Below are positions 24,921-32,986 of a stretch of DNA of 64,000 nt, one piece after another (position 1 is the first letter of the stretch; each line of letters opens with the position of its first letter). The stretch covers positions 1 to 64,000 of the forward strand of contig CADAPC010000005.1 in the NCBI GenBank assembly GCA_902789725.1, written 5' to 3'. Below the pieces are notes generated by a model. The model was not told the DNA's origin. It worked only from the letters and a program-made list of their open reading frames with translations, and did not search any database. This stretch comes from an uncultured Bacteroidales bacterium (lineage in GTDB: Bacteria; Bacteroidota; Bacteroidia; Bacteroidales; Bacteroidaceae). The position numbers and the translations under genes were made by a program.

Positions 24921-25352
24921 ATGAAACAAATTTTTCTACTTGCGTTCGTTCTCTGCACCCTCTCGGCGCATGCCCAGTTTTTCTTCGATTTTCCTCCCCG
25001 CCGGCGTGTGGAGCAGCGAAGAGAACCCTACACGGCTCCTGTTTACAAGAAGGGGGAGGAGGGCATGAAGGCTTTTATTCGAAAGAACTTCAAACAGCCC
25101 AAAGAACGCGAGCAAGTGGATGGAAAAGTTGTCGTTGCGGCCTTGGTGAACGAGAAAGGCAACGTGGCAGAGACCCAGTTGGTGCGTTCGGTAAGCAAAA
25201 ATCTCGATGTGGAAGCCATCAGAGTGTGCCGAAAAATGACGTTCAAGCCTGCCAAACGGGGCAAAAAGAAGGTGCAGGGTAGGGTGGACATTGTCTTCCC
25301 CATCCGCAATGGGCGGCTGTCCTACCTCAATCTGCCCACGGTGGAATTGTAA
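24921..25352 (+). CDS. Secreted protein with TonB C-terminal domain
   Basis: A 143-residue protein with a cleavable signal (end near SAHAQ) followed by an Arg-rich segment and a TonB_C-type domain (about 45-130: VDGKVVVAALVNEKGNVAETQLVRSV, LDVEAIRVCRKMTFKPAKRGKK). True TonB proteins keep an N-terminal membrane anchor and a Pro-rich spacer; neither is seen, so it is probably a free periplasmic protein of the TonB-C group common in Bacteroidetes. Function unknown. It is a single gene, divergent from purH. Confidence 0.78.
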   Translation: MKQIFLLAFVLCTLSAHAQFFFDFPPRRRVEQRREPYTAPVYKKGEEGMKAFIRKNFKQPKEREQVDGKVVVAALVNEKGNVAETQLVRSVSKNLDVEAIRVCRKMTFKPAKRGKKKVQGRVDIVFPIRNGRLSYLNLPTVEL

Positions 25353-25450
25353 TGACATCGTTGATTTTCAAGTAGATAGGTGTCTCTGGCTTGACGTTTT
25401 AGGCTTTCGTCACTCCTCTGTGACATCATGTATCCCTTACAATTATTACA

Positions 25451-25602
25451 GATGACAGTTTTTGAAAATGGGAAGAGAGAGTTAGAGGGTATTATTATAA
25501 TACCATCTAAAAGAAAAGTCAAACCGACTTTCAAATAACTGTCATCTGTCATCTGTAAGGGCTGTCATCAAACCGACTTTCAAAAACTGTCATGACTGTA
25601 AG
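25451..25602. repeat. Three copies of a TGACAGTTnTTTGAAAGT-type repeat
   Basis: GATGACAGTTTTTGAAAA at 25451-25468 (one orientation), and ACTTTCAAATAACTGTCATC (within 25521-25560) and ACTTTCAAAAACTGTCATG (within 25570-25602) in the other. The opposed copies can form a long imperfect hairpin after the TonB_C gene. A fourth copy is at 31910-31934. I see no gene in 25353-25650. Confidence 0.7.
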
Positions 25603-25653
25603 AACTGTCATGGCCAAATGCTTTTTCCCCATTACGCTGCTGAAAATGGCTCC

Positions 25654-26076
25654 TTACGCCCCTCTGAAATTTTTGCGGTTCGGAAAAAAAGCCGTAACTT
25701 TGTATCGTAAAAAGGAAAAATTCGCGCCGTGCATCGGAATATTTGCTTGAGGCGCATCCAGCAAAAAAAGAGGCGCATCCAGCAAAATAGTCAGGCGTTT
25801 GCGCTCGTCGCGCAACGACTCTGCATGATACCAGACTTCGGCCTTTGCCTGAAACATCCGCAACATTGTCTTTATCTGTTTCAATACGGCATCGCCATTG
25901 TAGTGTTTAGGCAGCACATAGGCACAGTTCACTATACTGAGTGAAGAAACTATACCCATCAATAGTCCCTCGTCAACCATGGAAAAGATGACAGCGGCAT
26001 CCTAACAGAAGCCCTCACGATGGGCAAGGTGGTCGAGCAGGACATTTGTGTCAATCAAAGCTTTTATTTTGTCCAT
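25654..26076 (-). pseudogene. Degraded PIN-domain (VapC-like) toxin
   Basis: Reading from the ATG at 26076 gives MDKIKALIDTNVLLDHLAHR, the classic PIN-domain start with the first catalytic Asp, then a TAG stop (26004-26002) at codon 25, then the same frame continues as DAAVIFSMVDEGLL...IVNCAYVLPKHYNGDAVL. The middle no longer looks like the family and contains a seven-codon tandem duplication (25749-25787); the end NRKNFRGA again resembles a PIN C-terminus, and the total of 141 codons fits the family. PIN toxins are RNases. The ATG overlaps the end of the antitoxin remnant. The early stop and garbled middle make activity very unlikely. Confidence 0.7.
25749..25787. repeat. 21-bp tandem duplication inside the toxin remnant
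   Basis: GAGGCGCATCCAGCAAAA occurs at 25749-25766 and 25770-25787, a 21-base period that adds seven codons (LLDAP..). Confidence 0.75.
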
Positions 26077-26228
26077 TCTTGCCAACGCTCTTCGAGTTCT
26101 TTTTCTAAGTCAACACATTCAGGCAATTTGCCCAAGGTCATAGCCATCACCTTTGCCGACGGCTTATAGTCCTTTGGAATCTTCGGGAAAACGAGTTCTC
26201 CCTTTTTCTGCTTCTTTTTATTCGTGGC
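26064..26228 (-). pseudogene. Antitoxin remnant without start codon
   Basis: The minus strand reads ATNKKKQKKGELVFPKIPKD, then YKPSAKVMAMTLGKLPECVD and LEKELEERWQEWTK, stop at 26064. This looks like the small antitoxin found before PIN toxins in Bacteroidetes. Its TAA overlaps the toxin's ATG, a typical pair layout. Upstream the frame stays open for about 20 codons to a stop at the end of the neighbouring lipoprotein gene but contains no ATG, so the original start appears lost, perhaps at a deletion border next to that gene. Confidence 0.6.
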
Positions 26229-26262
26229 AAAAAACGGAGCAGTAGAGAAAAGCAGAATTGCC

Positions 26263-26952
26263 TCACTTGATTCGGACCATCAGGCTGGAGCTTGAATAGG
26301 ATTTGCCAGCGTGGGTGGTGGTGAGGTGGATGTTGACCGACGGGTTGCGGTGCGCCTTGCGGCAATGCACACGGCCTGTGTAGCGAATCTTCTGCCCGGG
26401 CTGCAACGTGGTGGTCAGCGAGGGCGACACGGCGAAGGCTTTGGGGTCGCTCACTTCGAGGTGGATGACAATGTCGCGCAGCACCGAGTTGGACGTGTTG
26501 GTGATGTAACCCTCCACTTCGATGATTTCGTCCTTGGCTATGTTGCCGTCGCCATCAGCATCCATGTAGGTGAGTTCCGAAAGGCTGACCAGGGCCGATG
26601 CCGTCGCGCTGCCGCTGTATGCTCCCCCGCCTGTCTGGTAGTCGCCGCCGTTGTCGTAGCCGTCATTCCTTCCGGCCTTTTCGTATTGCTCAGCCTTCGC
26701 TTTCTCGTTCTCTTCAATTTGCGATGCGATGCCCACGCCCAGAATGGCCCCCACGCCCATGCCGATGAGGCTGCCCAAGGCTGAATTGTCGCCACGGTAG
26801 CGTCCGTGGCCGGAAAGGAAGCCCACGGCCGAACCCACGTGGCTGCCAATCATGGCTCCGGTGAGTCCTCCTGCTGCTTGATTGGAACTTGTGCAACTGC
26901 TGGCCAGCATTAGGGCCGCAAGCGACATGCATGTGATTTTTGTCTTCTTCAT
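26263..26952 (-). CDS. Glycine-zipper lipoprotein with calcium-loop-like motif
   Basis: A 229-residue lipoprotein (LASSC, Cys near 20). A Gly/Ala-rich region follows (GGLTGAMIGSHVGSAVGFLSG ending near 45, then SALGSLIGMGVGAILGVGIA), like glycine-zipper segments that insert in membranes. A Gly/Tyr-rich linker leads to a C-terminal beta domain (about 120-229). YMDADGDGNIAKDE is an EF-hand/dockerin-like calcium loop. The ATG at 26952 (MKKTKIT) gives a proper signal; the frame is open to 26985. It lies 76 bases after nudC on the same strand. Function unknown; an envelope role is likely. Confidence 0.72.
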   Translation of the reverse strand: MKKTKITCMSLAALMLASSCTSSNQAAGGLTGAMIGSHVGSAVGFLSGHGRYRGDNSALGSLIGMGVGAILGVGIASQIEENEKAKAEQYEKAGRNDGYDNGGDYQTGGGAYSGSATASALVSLSELTYMDADGDGNIAKDEIIEVEGYITNTSNSVLRDIVIHLEVSDPKAFAVSPSLTTTLQPGQKIRYTGRVHCRKAHRNPSVNIHLTTTHAGKSYSSSSLMVRIK

Positions 26953-27028
26953 CTCTTCTTTGTCGGTGGTTAAGAGGTTGAACATTTCTTTCTTCTTCAG
27001 TTTTGTCTCTCTTTCAGTTCGGTACTCG

Positions 27029-27811
27029 TCAGTCGATTTCGGCTAAGTAGTCGTCAATCAATTGTCGGGCAATGGACATCTTGTCGGGTATGGGTGGCAA
27101 GTGATGGCGGTCGAACCAACCTCCCCTGCTCAGTTCCTCGGCTTGCAGGTGCATCTGCCCACTCACATAGTCGGCCGTGAAGCCAATCATGATGCCGCTG
27201 GGGTAGGGCCAAGGTTGACTGCCGAAGTACTGTATGTTGTCGATTTCCAAGCCTACCTCCTCGGCCACTTCGCGCCTCACGCACTCCTCCAGCGTTTCGC
27301 CCGTTTCGACAAATCCAGCCACAAGGCCATACATTTCGTTGCGGCGGAAATTTTTGGCGTGCACCAGCAGGATTTCGTCGCCTCGGCGAATGCGCACAAT
27401 GATGGCGGGGTTCACCTGTGGCCACACTTCTCGGCCGCAGTTGGTGCATTGCTTGCTGATGACGGTGGTGCGCCGCATGGGCGCTCCACACACTCCGCAG
27501 TACCGCGTGATGGAGTCCCAGTAGAGCAGTTCGGCGCCCTTGCCAGCCATGTTGTAGAACGCTCGCGGAAGCACTCCCCACGATTCCCTCAACCCTACTG
27601 TGGCCATCCCCTTCAGGTCGGTGGGTGGAGTGGAGAGGCTATAGGCCACGCAGGGTGTGCCGTCAATGGGTGGCAGCTCTTGCCGGGGTGTCCATTCCTT
27701 CAGCGGAAAGGGGGGCTCGGCCGAGCAAGGCACATGGTAGCCGCTTTCGTCGTGCTGCAGGAACAGCGAGTTGCTGATGAACACAAACCAGTATGTTTTC
27801 TCAATCTTCAT
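27029..27811 (-). CDS. nudC: NAD(+)/NADH pyrophosphatase NudC
   Basis: A 260-residue Nudix hydrolase that splits NADH to NMNH and AMP; relatives also remove NAD caps from RNA. Zinc ribbon CGVC...CTNC at about 105-125, Nudix box GFVETGETLEECVRREVAEE and the NudC-specific SQPWPYPS just after it are all intact. The ATG at 27811 is chosen: a -7 box at 27836-27843 covers the only upstream alternative, a TTG. Followed by the glycine-zipper lipoprotein on the same strand. Confidence 0.93.
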   Translation of the reverse strand: MKIEKTYWFVFISNSLFLQHDESGYHVPCSAEPPFPLKEWTPRQELPPIDGTPCVAYSLSTPPTDLKGMATVGLRESWGVLPRAFYNMAGKGAELLYWDSITRYCGVCGAPMRRTTVISKQCTNCGREVWPQVNPAIIVRIRRGDEILLVHAKNFRRNEMYGLVAGFVETGETLEECVRREVAEEVGLEIDNIQYFGSQPWPYPSGIMIGFTADYVSGQMHLQAEELSRGGWFDRHHLPPIPDKMSIARQLIDDYLAEID

Positions 27812-27835
27812 ATAGCCTTCATGCTTTTTCGGGGT

Positions 27836-27843
27836 CAAAATTA
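27836..27843 (-). promoter_or_regulatory. -7 box of nudC
   Basis: Minus strand TAATTTTG, 25 bases before the ATG at 27811. Confidence 0.5.
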
Positions 27844-27914
27844 GGCATAAATTATGACTTATGCTGCATTTTTAGTATTTAAAATCCTTAAAAACGTTAA
27901 GACTTGCGCATTTA

Positions 27915-27946
27915 GTTGCGAATTACGGCAAAAAAGGTTACATTTG
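27915..27946 (+). promoter_or_regulatory. Promoter of the GH25 gene
   Basis: GTTG (27915-27918), 20 bases, TACATTTG (27939-27946), 28 bases before the ATG at 27975. Confidence 0.6.
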
Positions 27947-27974
27947 CATACGATTTTAACACACCCACAATTCA

Positions 27975-28817
27975 ATGAGCAGTCAAAACCATGTGTACAT
28001 CATTATATTAGTAGTCATTGCTGTCTTCATCTGTGTAGTGCCAGCTTGGGCTGAGAAGAGAGACGGAAAGGGCAAGAAGCATAAGAAGGTTGAAACGGTC
28101 ATCGACCTCGAACCCGACCCGGTGGCCCATAAATCGCGCCCCGACCGCCATCCGGGCGAACTTAAAATGCCCCTGCTCTCTGCATCGTCCGCTCACGGCA
28201 AAGGCACCGGGGGCAGTGAGGCGCACGGCATTGACGTGAGTCACTATCAGGGGCGCATCAACTGGGACGAGGTGGCTCGCGACCGCCGCGTCACCTACGT
28301 CTATCTGAAGGCCACTGAGGGCACCGGCATTGTGGATGACACCTACAGCTACAACTTCAGCGAGTGCAAGCGCGTGGGGCTGAAAGTGGGCAGCTACCTG
28401 TTTTTCCGCCCCAATCTGCCCGCCAAGGCACAGTTCGACCTCTTCGTGTCGAGGGTGAAAACCAAGCAGCAGGATTTGCTGCCTGTCATCGACATCGAGG
28501 TAATCAGGGGCGTGTCGGCATTGGTCATGCAGTCGCGCCTGCTCGAGCTTTGCGAGCTTTTCGAGAAGGAGTACGGCAAAAAGCCCGTCATCTACACAGG
28601 CAAGAATTTCTACAACAAGTACATTCACGGCAATCATCGCCTGCGCTCCTACAAGTTCTTCATCGCCGCCTATTCCTTCATCGAGCCTGATCTGAATAAC
28701 GATGAGGACTACGTGATGTGGCAGTATTCGGCCACAGGTTCTGTGCGGGGCATCCGCGGCAATGTGGATATGAGCCGATTTGTGGGCAGGCATTCCATCA
28801 AGGACATTCTTTACTGA
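27975..28817 (+). CDS. GH25 lysozyme-like muramidase
   Basis: A 280-residue exported protein. One N-terminal hydrophobic segment (7-25, ending AWA) is a signal peptide or anchor, followed by a basic linker and a GH25 domain from about residue 83: HGIDVSHYQGRINWDEV, YVYLKATEGTG, LPVIDIEV with the catalytic Asp-x-Glu, and the late MWQYSATGSVRGI. It should cut the MurNAc-GlcNAc bond of peptidoglycan. Such enzymes in Bacteroidetes may remodel own wall or attack others; no immunity gene is nearby. Convergent with rpmE2. Confidence 0.9.
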   Translation: MSSQNHVYIIILVVIAVFICVVPAWAEKRDGKGKKHKKVETVIDLEPDPVAHKSRPDRHPGELKMPLLSASSAHGKGTGGSEAHGIDVSHYQGRINWDEVARDRRVTYVYLKATEGTGIVDDTYSYNFSECKRVGLKVGSYLFFRPNLPAKAQFDLFVSRVKTKQQDLLPVIDIEVIRGVSALVMQSRLLELCELFEKEYGKKPVIYTGKNFYNKYIHGNHRLRSYKFFIAAYSFIEPDLNNDEDYVMWQYSATGSVRGIRGNVDMSRFVGRHSIKDILY

Positions 28818-28859
28818 GCAATGAAGGGGTGGCGCTTGGCCCATTCCCACACAATGCAT

Positions 28860-28898
28860 GAGAGCTTCACCAGATTTTACCCCGAATGAAGCTCTCAC
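28860..28898. terminator. Convergent terminator between GH25 and L31 genes
   Basis: TGAGAGCTTCA (28860-28870) pairs perfectly with TGAAGCTCTCA (28888-28898); the loop is 17 bases. It lies between the two convergent stop codons. A-rich sequence follows on the plus strand, no strong T-run. Confidence 0.5.
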
Positions 28899-28926
28899 TG
28901 CACAAAAAACATTAACTTATCTCTCT

Positions 28927-29184
28927 TTATTTCTTGTTCTTCATCACCGCCCAACGGTTCAAGAACTTATCTACGCGACCTGCTGTATCAACAAGCTTGG
29001 CCTTACCAGTGTAGAAGGGGTGAGAAGTTGACGAAATTTCTATTTTGATAACTGGATACTCCTGGCCCTCGAACATTTCTGTCTCATTGCTCTTGGCTGT
29101 GGAGCGCGAAAGGAACATATCGCCGTTTGACATATCCTTGAAAACGACTGGGCGATAGTTGTCTGGGTGAATACCTTTTTTCAT
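28927..29184 (-). CDS. rpmE2: 50S ribosomal protein L31 type B
   Basis: An 85-residue L31 of the longer, zinc-free type [21 protein letters not shown] start, [11 protein letters not shown] and VDKFLNRW near the end, no zinc-binding Cys motif. It is a large-subunit protein at the subunit interface. Preceded by a strong promoter at 29275-29305 with a leader of about 85 bases. Divergent from the aldolase gene. Confidence 0.96.
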   Translation of the reverse strand: MKKGIHPDNYRPVVFKDMSNGDMFLSRSTAKSNETEMFEGQEYPVIKIEISSTSHPFYTGKAKLVDTAGRVDKFLNRWAVMKNKK

Positions 29185-29274
29185 TTCTTTTTGTTTTATA
29201 CAGTCAATATACTACTGCTGGTGTAACAAATTATTTTAATTAGTTTTTGGTGGCCTTCTTTTGAGAAGACGGTG

Positions 29275-29305
29275 CAAAGTTACGATTTTTTATCAAACGG
29301 ACAAA
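29275..29305 (-). promoter_or_regulatory. rpmE2 promoter
   Basis: Minus strand TTTG (29305-29302), 19 bases, TAACTTTG (29282-29275): full match to the Bacteroidetes consensus. Confidence 0.75.
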
Positions 29306-29399
29306 ACAAAAATAGAGTTTTTTTGCCTTTTACTGCGAGAAAGTAACCTTGTGAATAAAAAAACTCACTTCTCATGCCGCTAAACTCTTAATTTTTCCG

Positions 29400-29407
29400 T
29401 ATCTTTG
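29400..29407 (+). promoter_or_regulatory. -7 box of the aldolase gene
   Basis: TATCTTTG, 57 bases before the ATG at 29465. The 29185-29464 gap holds this and the divergent rpmE2 promoter. Confidence 0.55.
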
Positions 29408-29464
29408 CATTCGTTTTAGTGAAACATAAAATACACATTATTCTATATAATTAAAAATATTATT

Positions 29465-30463
29465 ATGGTAAGCTACAAAGAACTAGGTCTCGTGAACACT
29501 CGCGAGATGTTTAAGAGAGCTGTTGCTGGCGGTTATGCCATTCCAGCTTTTAACTTCAACACTATGGAGCAGATGCAGGCCATTGTGATGGCTGCAGTGG
29601 AAACAAAGTCGCCTGTCATCATGCAGGTGTCAAAGGGAGCACGCAACTATGCCAACGGCACCATCCTGCGCAACCTTGCCAAGGGTGCTGTGGAGTATGC
29701 AAAGGAACTCGGCTGCGAGCATCCTGAAATCGTTCTCCACCTCGACCACGGAGACACTTTCGAACTCTGCAAGGACTGCATTGACAACGGCTTCTCTTCT
29801 GTCATGATTGACGGCTCTTCACTCCCTTACGAGGAGAACATCGCCCTCGCCAAGAAGGTGGTTGACTACGCTCACCAGTTCGACGTGACCGTCGAGGCTG
29901 AACTGGGTGTGCTCGCTGGTGTGGAAGACGAGGTTCAGTCGGCCGAGTCTCACTACACTAAGCCCGAAGAGGTGATTGACTTCTCTACTCGCACTGGTTG
30001 CGACTCTCTCGCCATCTCTATCGGCACTTCTCACGGTGCTCACAAGTTCACTCCCGAACAGTGTACACTCGTCAACGGTGTGCTCGTTCCTCCACCATTG
30101 GCATTCGACATCCTGCACGAAATCGAGAAGAAACTCCCCGGTTTCCCCATCGTGCTCCACGGTTCTTCTTCAGTTCCAATGGAAGAAGTGAACACCATCA
30201 ACAAGTACGGCGGTCACCTCGAGGCTGCTATCGGTATTCCAGAGGAGCAACTCCGCAAGGCTGCCAAGTCTGCCGTTTGCAAAATCAACATCGACTCAGA
30301 CTCTCGTCTGGCCATGACGGCTGCCATCCGCAAGCACCTTGCTGAGCATCCTGGCGACTTCGATCCACGTCAGTACCTGAAGCCTGCTCGCGAGAACATG
30401 AAGAAGATGTACATCCACAAGATTGTGAATGTGCTCGGTTCCGACGGCAAACTTGCTCAGTAA
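29465..30463 (+). CDS. fbaA: Class II fructose-1,6-bisphosphate aldolase
   Basis: A 332-residue zinc-dependent aldolase of glycolysis and gluconeogenesis, splitting fructose-1,6-bisphosphate into two trioses. GGYAIPAFNFNTMEQMQAI start, HLDHGDTFELCKDCIDNGF with the zinc His and catalytic Asp, VEAELGVLAGVED, SIGTSHGAH and LHGSSSVP are the expected motifs. Codon use looks highly biased, as for strongly expressed genes. It stands alone and is followed by a hairpin and T-run (30489-30530). Confidence 0.96.
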   Translation: MVSYKELGLVNTREMFKRAVAGGYAIPAFNFNTMEQMQAIVMAAVETKSPVIMQVSKGARNYANGTILRNLAKGAVEYAKELGCEHPEIVLHLDHGDTFELCKDCIDNGFSSVMIDGSSLPYEENIALAKKVVDYAHQFDVTVEAELGVLAGVEDEVQSAESHYTKPEEVIDFSTRTGCDSLAISIGTSHGAHKFTPEQCTLVNGVLVPPPLAFDILHEIEKKLPGFPIVLHGSSSVPMEEVNTINKYGGHLEAAIGIPEEQLRKAAKSAVCKINIDSDSRLAMTAAIRKHLAEHPGDFDPRQYLKPARENMKKMYIHKIVNVLGSDGKLAQ

Positions 30464-30488
30464 TCTTTGATAAATTTTTTTCATAGGA

Positions 30489-30530
30489 GGCGCAGTCGTA
30501 GGCCACAAGCTTATGGGTGCGCCATTTTTT
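30489..30530 (+). terminator. Terminator of the aldolase gene
   Basis: GGCGCA (30489-30494) pairs with TGCGCC (30518-30523) and is followed by ATTTTTTT. The loop is 23 bases and can pair in part. It ends just before the next gene's ATG. Confidence 0.5.
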
Positions 30531-30534
30531 TCAG

Positions 30535-31869
30535 ATGATGCGACTGTTGATTCTTTTCATTTCAGCTTTTATGTGCTCCACGTTGCTGCTGGCTCAGGTG
30601 GAGAAGGCCGACACGGTGCAGATGGAGGAGGTCGACTCGGCTTTCTTGGCAGAGGTGGATTCGGTGATTGTGGCTTATGAGCGCTGGGAGCAGATGCGAA
30701 AGATTGAGGAGACGATTGGGGCGTACAATGACGTGAGGCTGCGCAAGGAGATGTCGTTCAAGACCGATGGAGCGTTGCATTTGGCGCGCGGGCTCTTGCT
30801 CTCGTGGACCGATCACGGCTTTGTGAAGCAGGAAGCTCGTTTCGAGCCGAAGGGCGACCGAGTGAACTGGACAGATTATGTGGTGGGCGGCATGCCCTTG
30901 CTGGTGAACTGGGGGCTGAAGGCTGCGGGTGTGGAGAGCCGCTCGAAGCTGGAGCGGATGCTCACAGCCAACGCGATGGCTCTCGGCCTTTCGTTTGGCA
31001 CCACCGAATTGTTGAAGCACACTATTCGCGAAGGGCGTCCCGACCTGAGCGACCTGCACGCTTTCCCATCGGGCCACACCTGCTTCGCTTTCGTGTCGGC
31101 CACGGTGCTGAGCAGGGAGTATGGGCATTTGTCCCCCTGGGTGACAGTGGGAAGTTATGCAGCTGCAACGGGCACGGAGTTTTTGCGTGTGGGTCATAAT
31201 AAGCATTGGATGAACGACCTCTACATGGGTGCAGGGATTGGGGTGATGACTACCAATCTGGCTTATTTCTTCACTGACAAGATTTTTGGTGTCGATGCCA
31301 TCAACAAGCCCGAACTGCGCAGGAAGGATGTGCTGAGGCTGATGAAATTCAACGAGCGTCCTTCGGGATTCTCTTTCGTTACGGGCACAGAGGTTGGCGA
31401 CCGCACCATCCGCATGGACGATGTCCGCATCAAGACGGGCGCAGCTATTTCAGCTGGTGCCGATGTGGTTTGGTTCATCACTCCGAAGGTGGCGGTGGAA
31501 CTGCTCACCCGTGTGGTTGATGCACAAGCCAAGGTGTATGATTCGCCAACTGTCTTCACGGGAGGGCATCTGAATCTTTACCACTTCGACTTGGGTGGCA
31601 AACTCTCTCTCCCTCACATGTTGGGACAACGGGTGGCTGTGCGTGCATTTGCCGGAGCGCGCCTGATGGATGGCGATTCGTTCACCGATGGGCGGCGCAC
31701 ACTTGTGGTGGACGATGCCGCCAACTTTGAGTTTGGCTTGGGCCTCACCTACGAATGCATCGACACCAGCAACTATGCGTGGGGCTTCACGTGTGATTAC
31801 TACCACACTTTCTCGCGCTACATGAAGAACCGCTACAGCGTCAGCTCATCGTGGAAAATTCTGTTCTGA
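30535..31869 (+). CDS. PAP2 phosphatase fused to an outer-membrane-barrel-like domain
   Basis: About 444 residues. A signal peptide ends near LLLAQ. A helical N-terminal part is followed by a PAP2 (type 2 phosphatidic acid phosphatase) core: KHTIREGRP, FPSGHTCFAF and RVGHNKHWMND carry the conserved Lys, Arg, His and Asp. From about residue 270 the sequence becomes beta-rich with alternating hydrophobics and ends in SVSSSWKILF, an aromatic-ended strand like an outer-membrane barrel. It may be a lipid phosphatase (for example on lipid A or undecaprenyl pyrophosphate) attached to the outer membrane. The open frame extends upstream to a GTG at 30517 that lies in the terminator; the ATG pair at 30535/30538 is better. 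Confidence 0.8.
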   Translation: MMRLLILFISAFMCSTLLLAQVEKADTVQMEEVDSAFLAEVDSVIVAYERWEQMRKIEETIGAYNDVRLRKEMSFKTDGALHLARGLLLSWTDHGFVKQEARFEPKGDRVNWTDYVVGGMPLLVNWGLKAAGVESRSKLERMLTANAMALGLSFGTTELLKHTIREGRPDLSDLHAFPSGHTCFAFVSATVLSREYGHLSPWVTVGSYAAATGTEFLRVGHNKHWMNDLYMGAGIGVMTTNLAYFFTDKIFGVDAINKPELRRKDVLRLMKFNERPSGFSFVTGTEVGDRTIRMDDVRIKTGAAISAGADVVWFITPKVAVELLTRVVDAQAKVYDSPTVFTGGHLNLYHFDLGGKLSLPHMLGQRVAVRAFAGARLMDGDSFTDGRRTLVVDDAANFEFGLGLTYECIDTSNYAWGFTCDYYHTFSRYMKNRYSVSSSWKILF

Positions 31870-31909
31870 TGCCTTTCTTCTCTCTGTCTTCTATCCTCGC
31901 TCTCCCCAA

Positions 31910-31934
31910 TGACAGATGACAGTTTTTTGAAAGT
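31910..31934 (+). repeat. Fourth copy of the TGACAGTT...GAAAGT repeat
   Basis: TGACAGATGACAGTTTTTTG followed by AAAGT, matching the repeats at 25451-25602. It lies in the 138-base gap between two convergent genes, again near gene ends, with no other feature visible there. Confidence 0.65.
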
Positions 31935-32007
31935 GCATTTCCACTCTCCATTTCCTCTTTCGTTTCTATCCTTTACACCCTTCTCTCTCAGCGGAGAGTG
32001 GGGTTTT

Positions 32008-32928
32008 TCAGTAGTAGCTGCCAATGAAGAGGAAGAGCATGGAAAGGAGCACGAGGAGCAGGTCGATGGCCTTGGAGCGCAGGTTCTTTTCGTGAAAGAG
32101 GATGGCTCCGAAGAGGAAGCTGACGAGCACCGAACTGCGCCTCACCATGGAGACGATGGAAATCATGGCTCCGTCCAGCCCGAGCGCGTAGAAGTAAGCG
32201 AAGTCGGCGGCGGAGAGGAAGATGGAAATGAGGATGATGCTCCAATGCCAACGAAAGGGGGTGGTTTCGTGGCGGTGGGGCCACCAAAGCGTCAGGAGCA
32301 TGAGGAGCATGAGGAAGAACTGGTAGAAGGTGTACCACGACTGCACGGCAAGTTTGTCGAGTCCCACTCCGCCGTTCTCAGGCGCAGCTATGAGGAACTT
32401 GTCGTAGAGCCCAGATATGGCTCCCAGCACATTGGCCAGCACCACGAACACAATCCACTTGTTGTGCTTGAAGTCGATGCCCTCCTTCTTGCTGGAGCGC
32501 GAGAGCATGTAGAGGCCTATGATGGCGATGCTCACACCCACCCATTGCCACAGGTTCAGCTTTTCGGCAAAGAAGGTCAAGGCACCTATGAGCACCATTA
32601 CGGGGCGCGTAGCGTTGATGGGGCCGACGATGGTGAGCGGCAGGTGCTTCAACCCAAAGTAGGCCAACAGCCAGCTGCTGAGCACGATGAGCGACTTGAG
32701 CAGTATGTATTTATGTTCTGTCCACCCATATTGGTGGGTGTAGAAAAGGCTGTCCTGGCTGATGTGCCCTTGTGCCGAAAGGATGATGAAGGGCAGGAAT
32801 ATGAGCGACGAGAACAGCGTGTTGAGGGTCAGCACTGGTATAACGGCGTTGTCGCGAAGCGATTTCTTCTTGAAGACGTCGTAGAAGCCGAGTAGGGCAG
32901 CGGAAAGGAATGCTAATATGAGCCACAT
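32008..32928 (-). CDS. EamA-family (DMT) permease
   Basis: A 306-residue membrane protein with about ten hydrophobic segments in two repeats, of the drug/metabolite transporter superfamily. The first half has LTIVGPINATRPVMVLIGALTFFAEKLNLWQWVGVSI in consecutive parts, the second half MVRRSSVLVSFLFGAILFHEK, the matching EamA pattern. Substrate unknown; relatives export amino acids or other metabolites. It lies 58 bases downstream of truA on the same strand. Confidence 0.85.
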   Translation of the reverse strand: MWLILAFLSAALLGFYDVFKKKSLRDNAVIPVLTLNTLFSSLIFLPFIILSAQGHISQDSLFYTHQYGWTEHKYILLKSLIVLSSWLLAYFGLKHLPLTIVGPINATRPVMVLIGALTFFAEKLNLWQWVGVSIAIIGLYMLSRSSKKEGIDFKHNKWIVFVVLANVLGAISGLYDKFLIAAPENGGVGLDKLAVQSWYTFYQFFLMLLMLLTLWWPHRHETTPFRWHWSIILISIFLSAADFAYFYALGLDGAMISIVSMVRRSSVLVSFLFGAILFHEKNLRSKAIDLLLVLLSMLFLFIGSYY

Positions 32929-32986
32929 AGATGGATTTGCTTCTTACATGTTATTGTTCATGAACATTCGTGGGCATGATGTGTGG

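Noticed and set aside
25353..25650. CRISPR-like array in the repeat region after the TonB_C gene
   Set aside because: Only three copies, in both orientations, with uneven spacing and no spacers of constant length.
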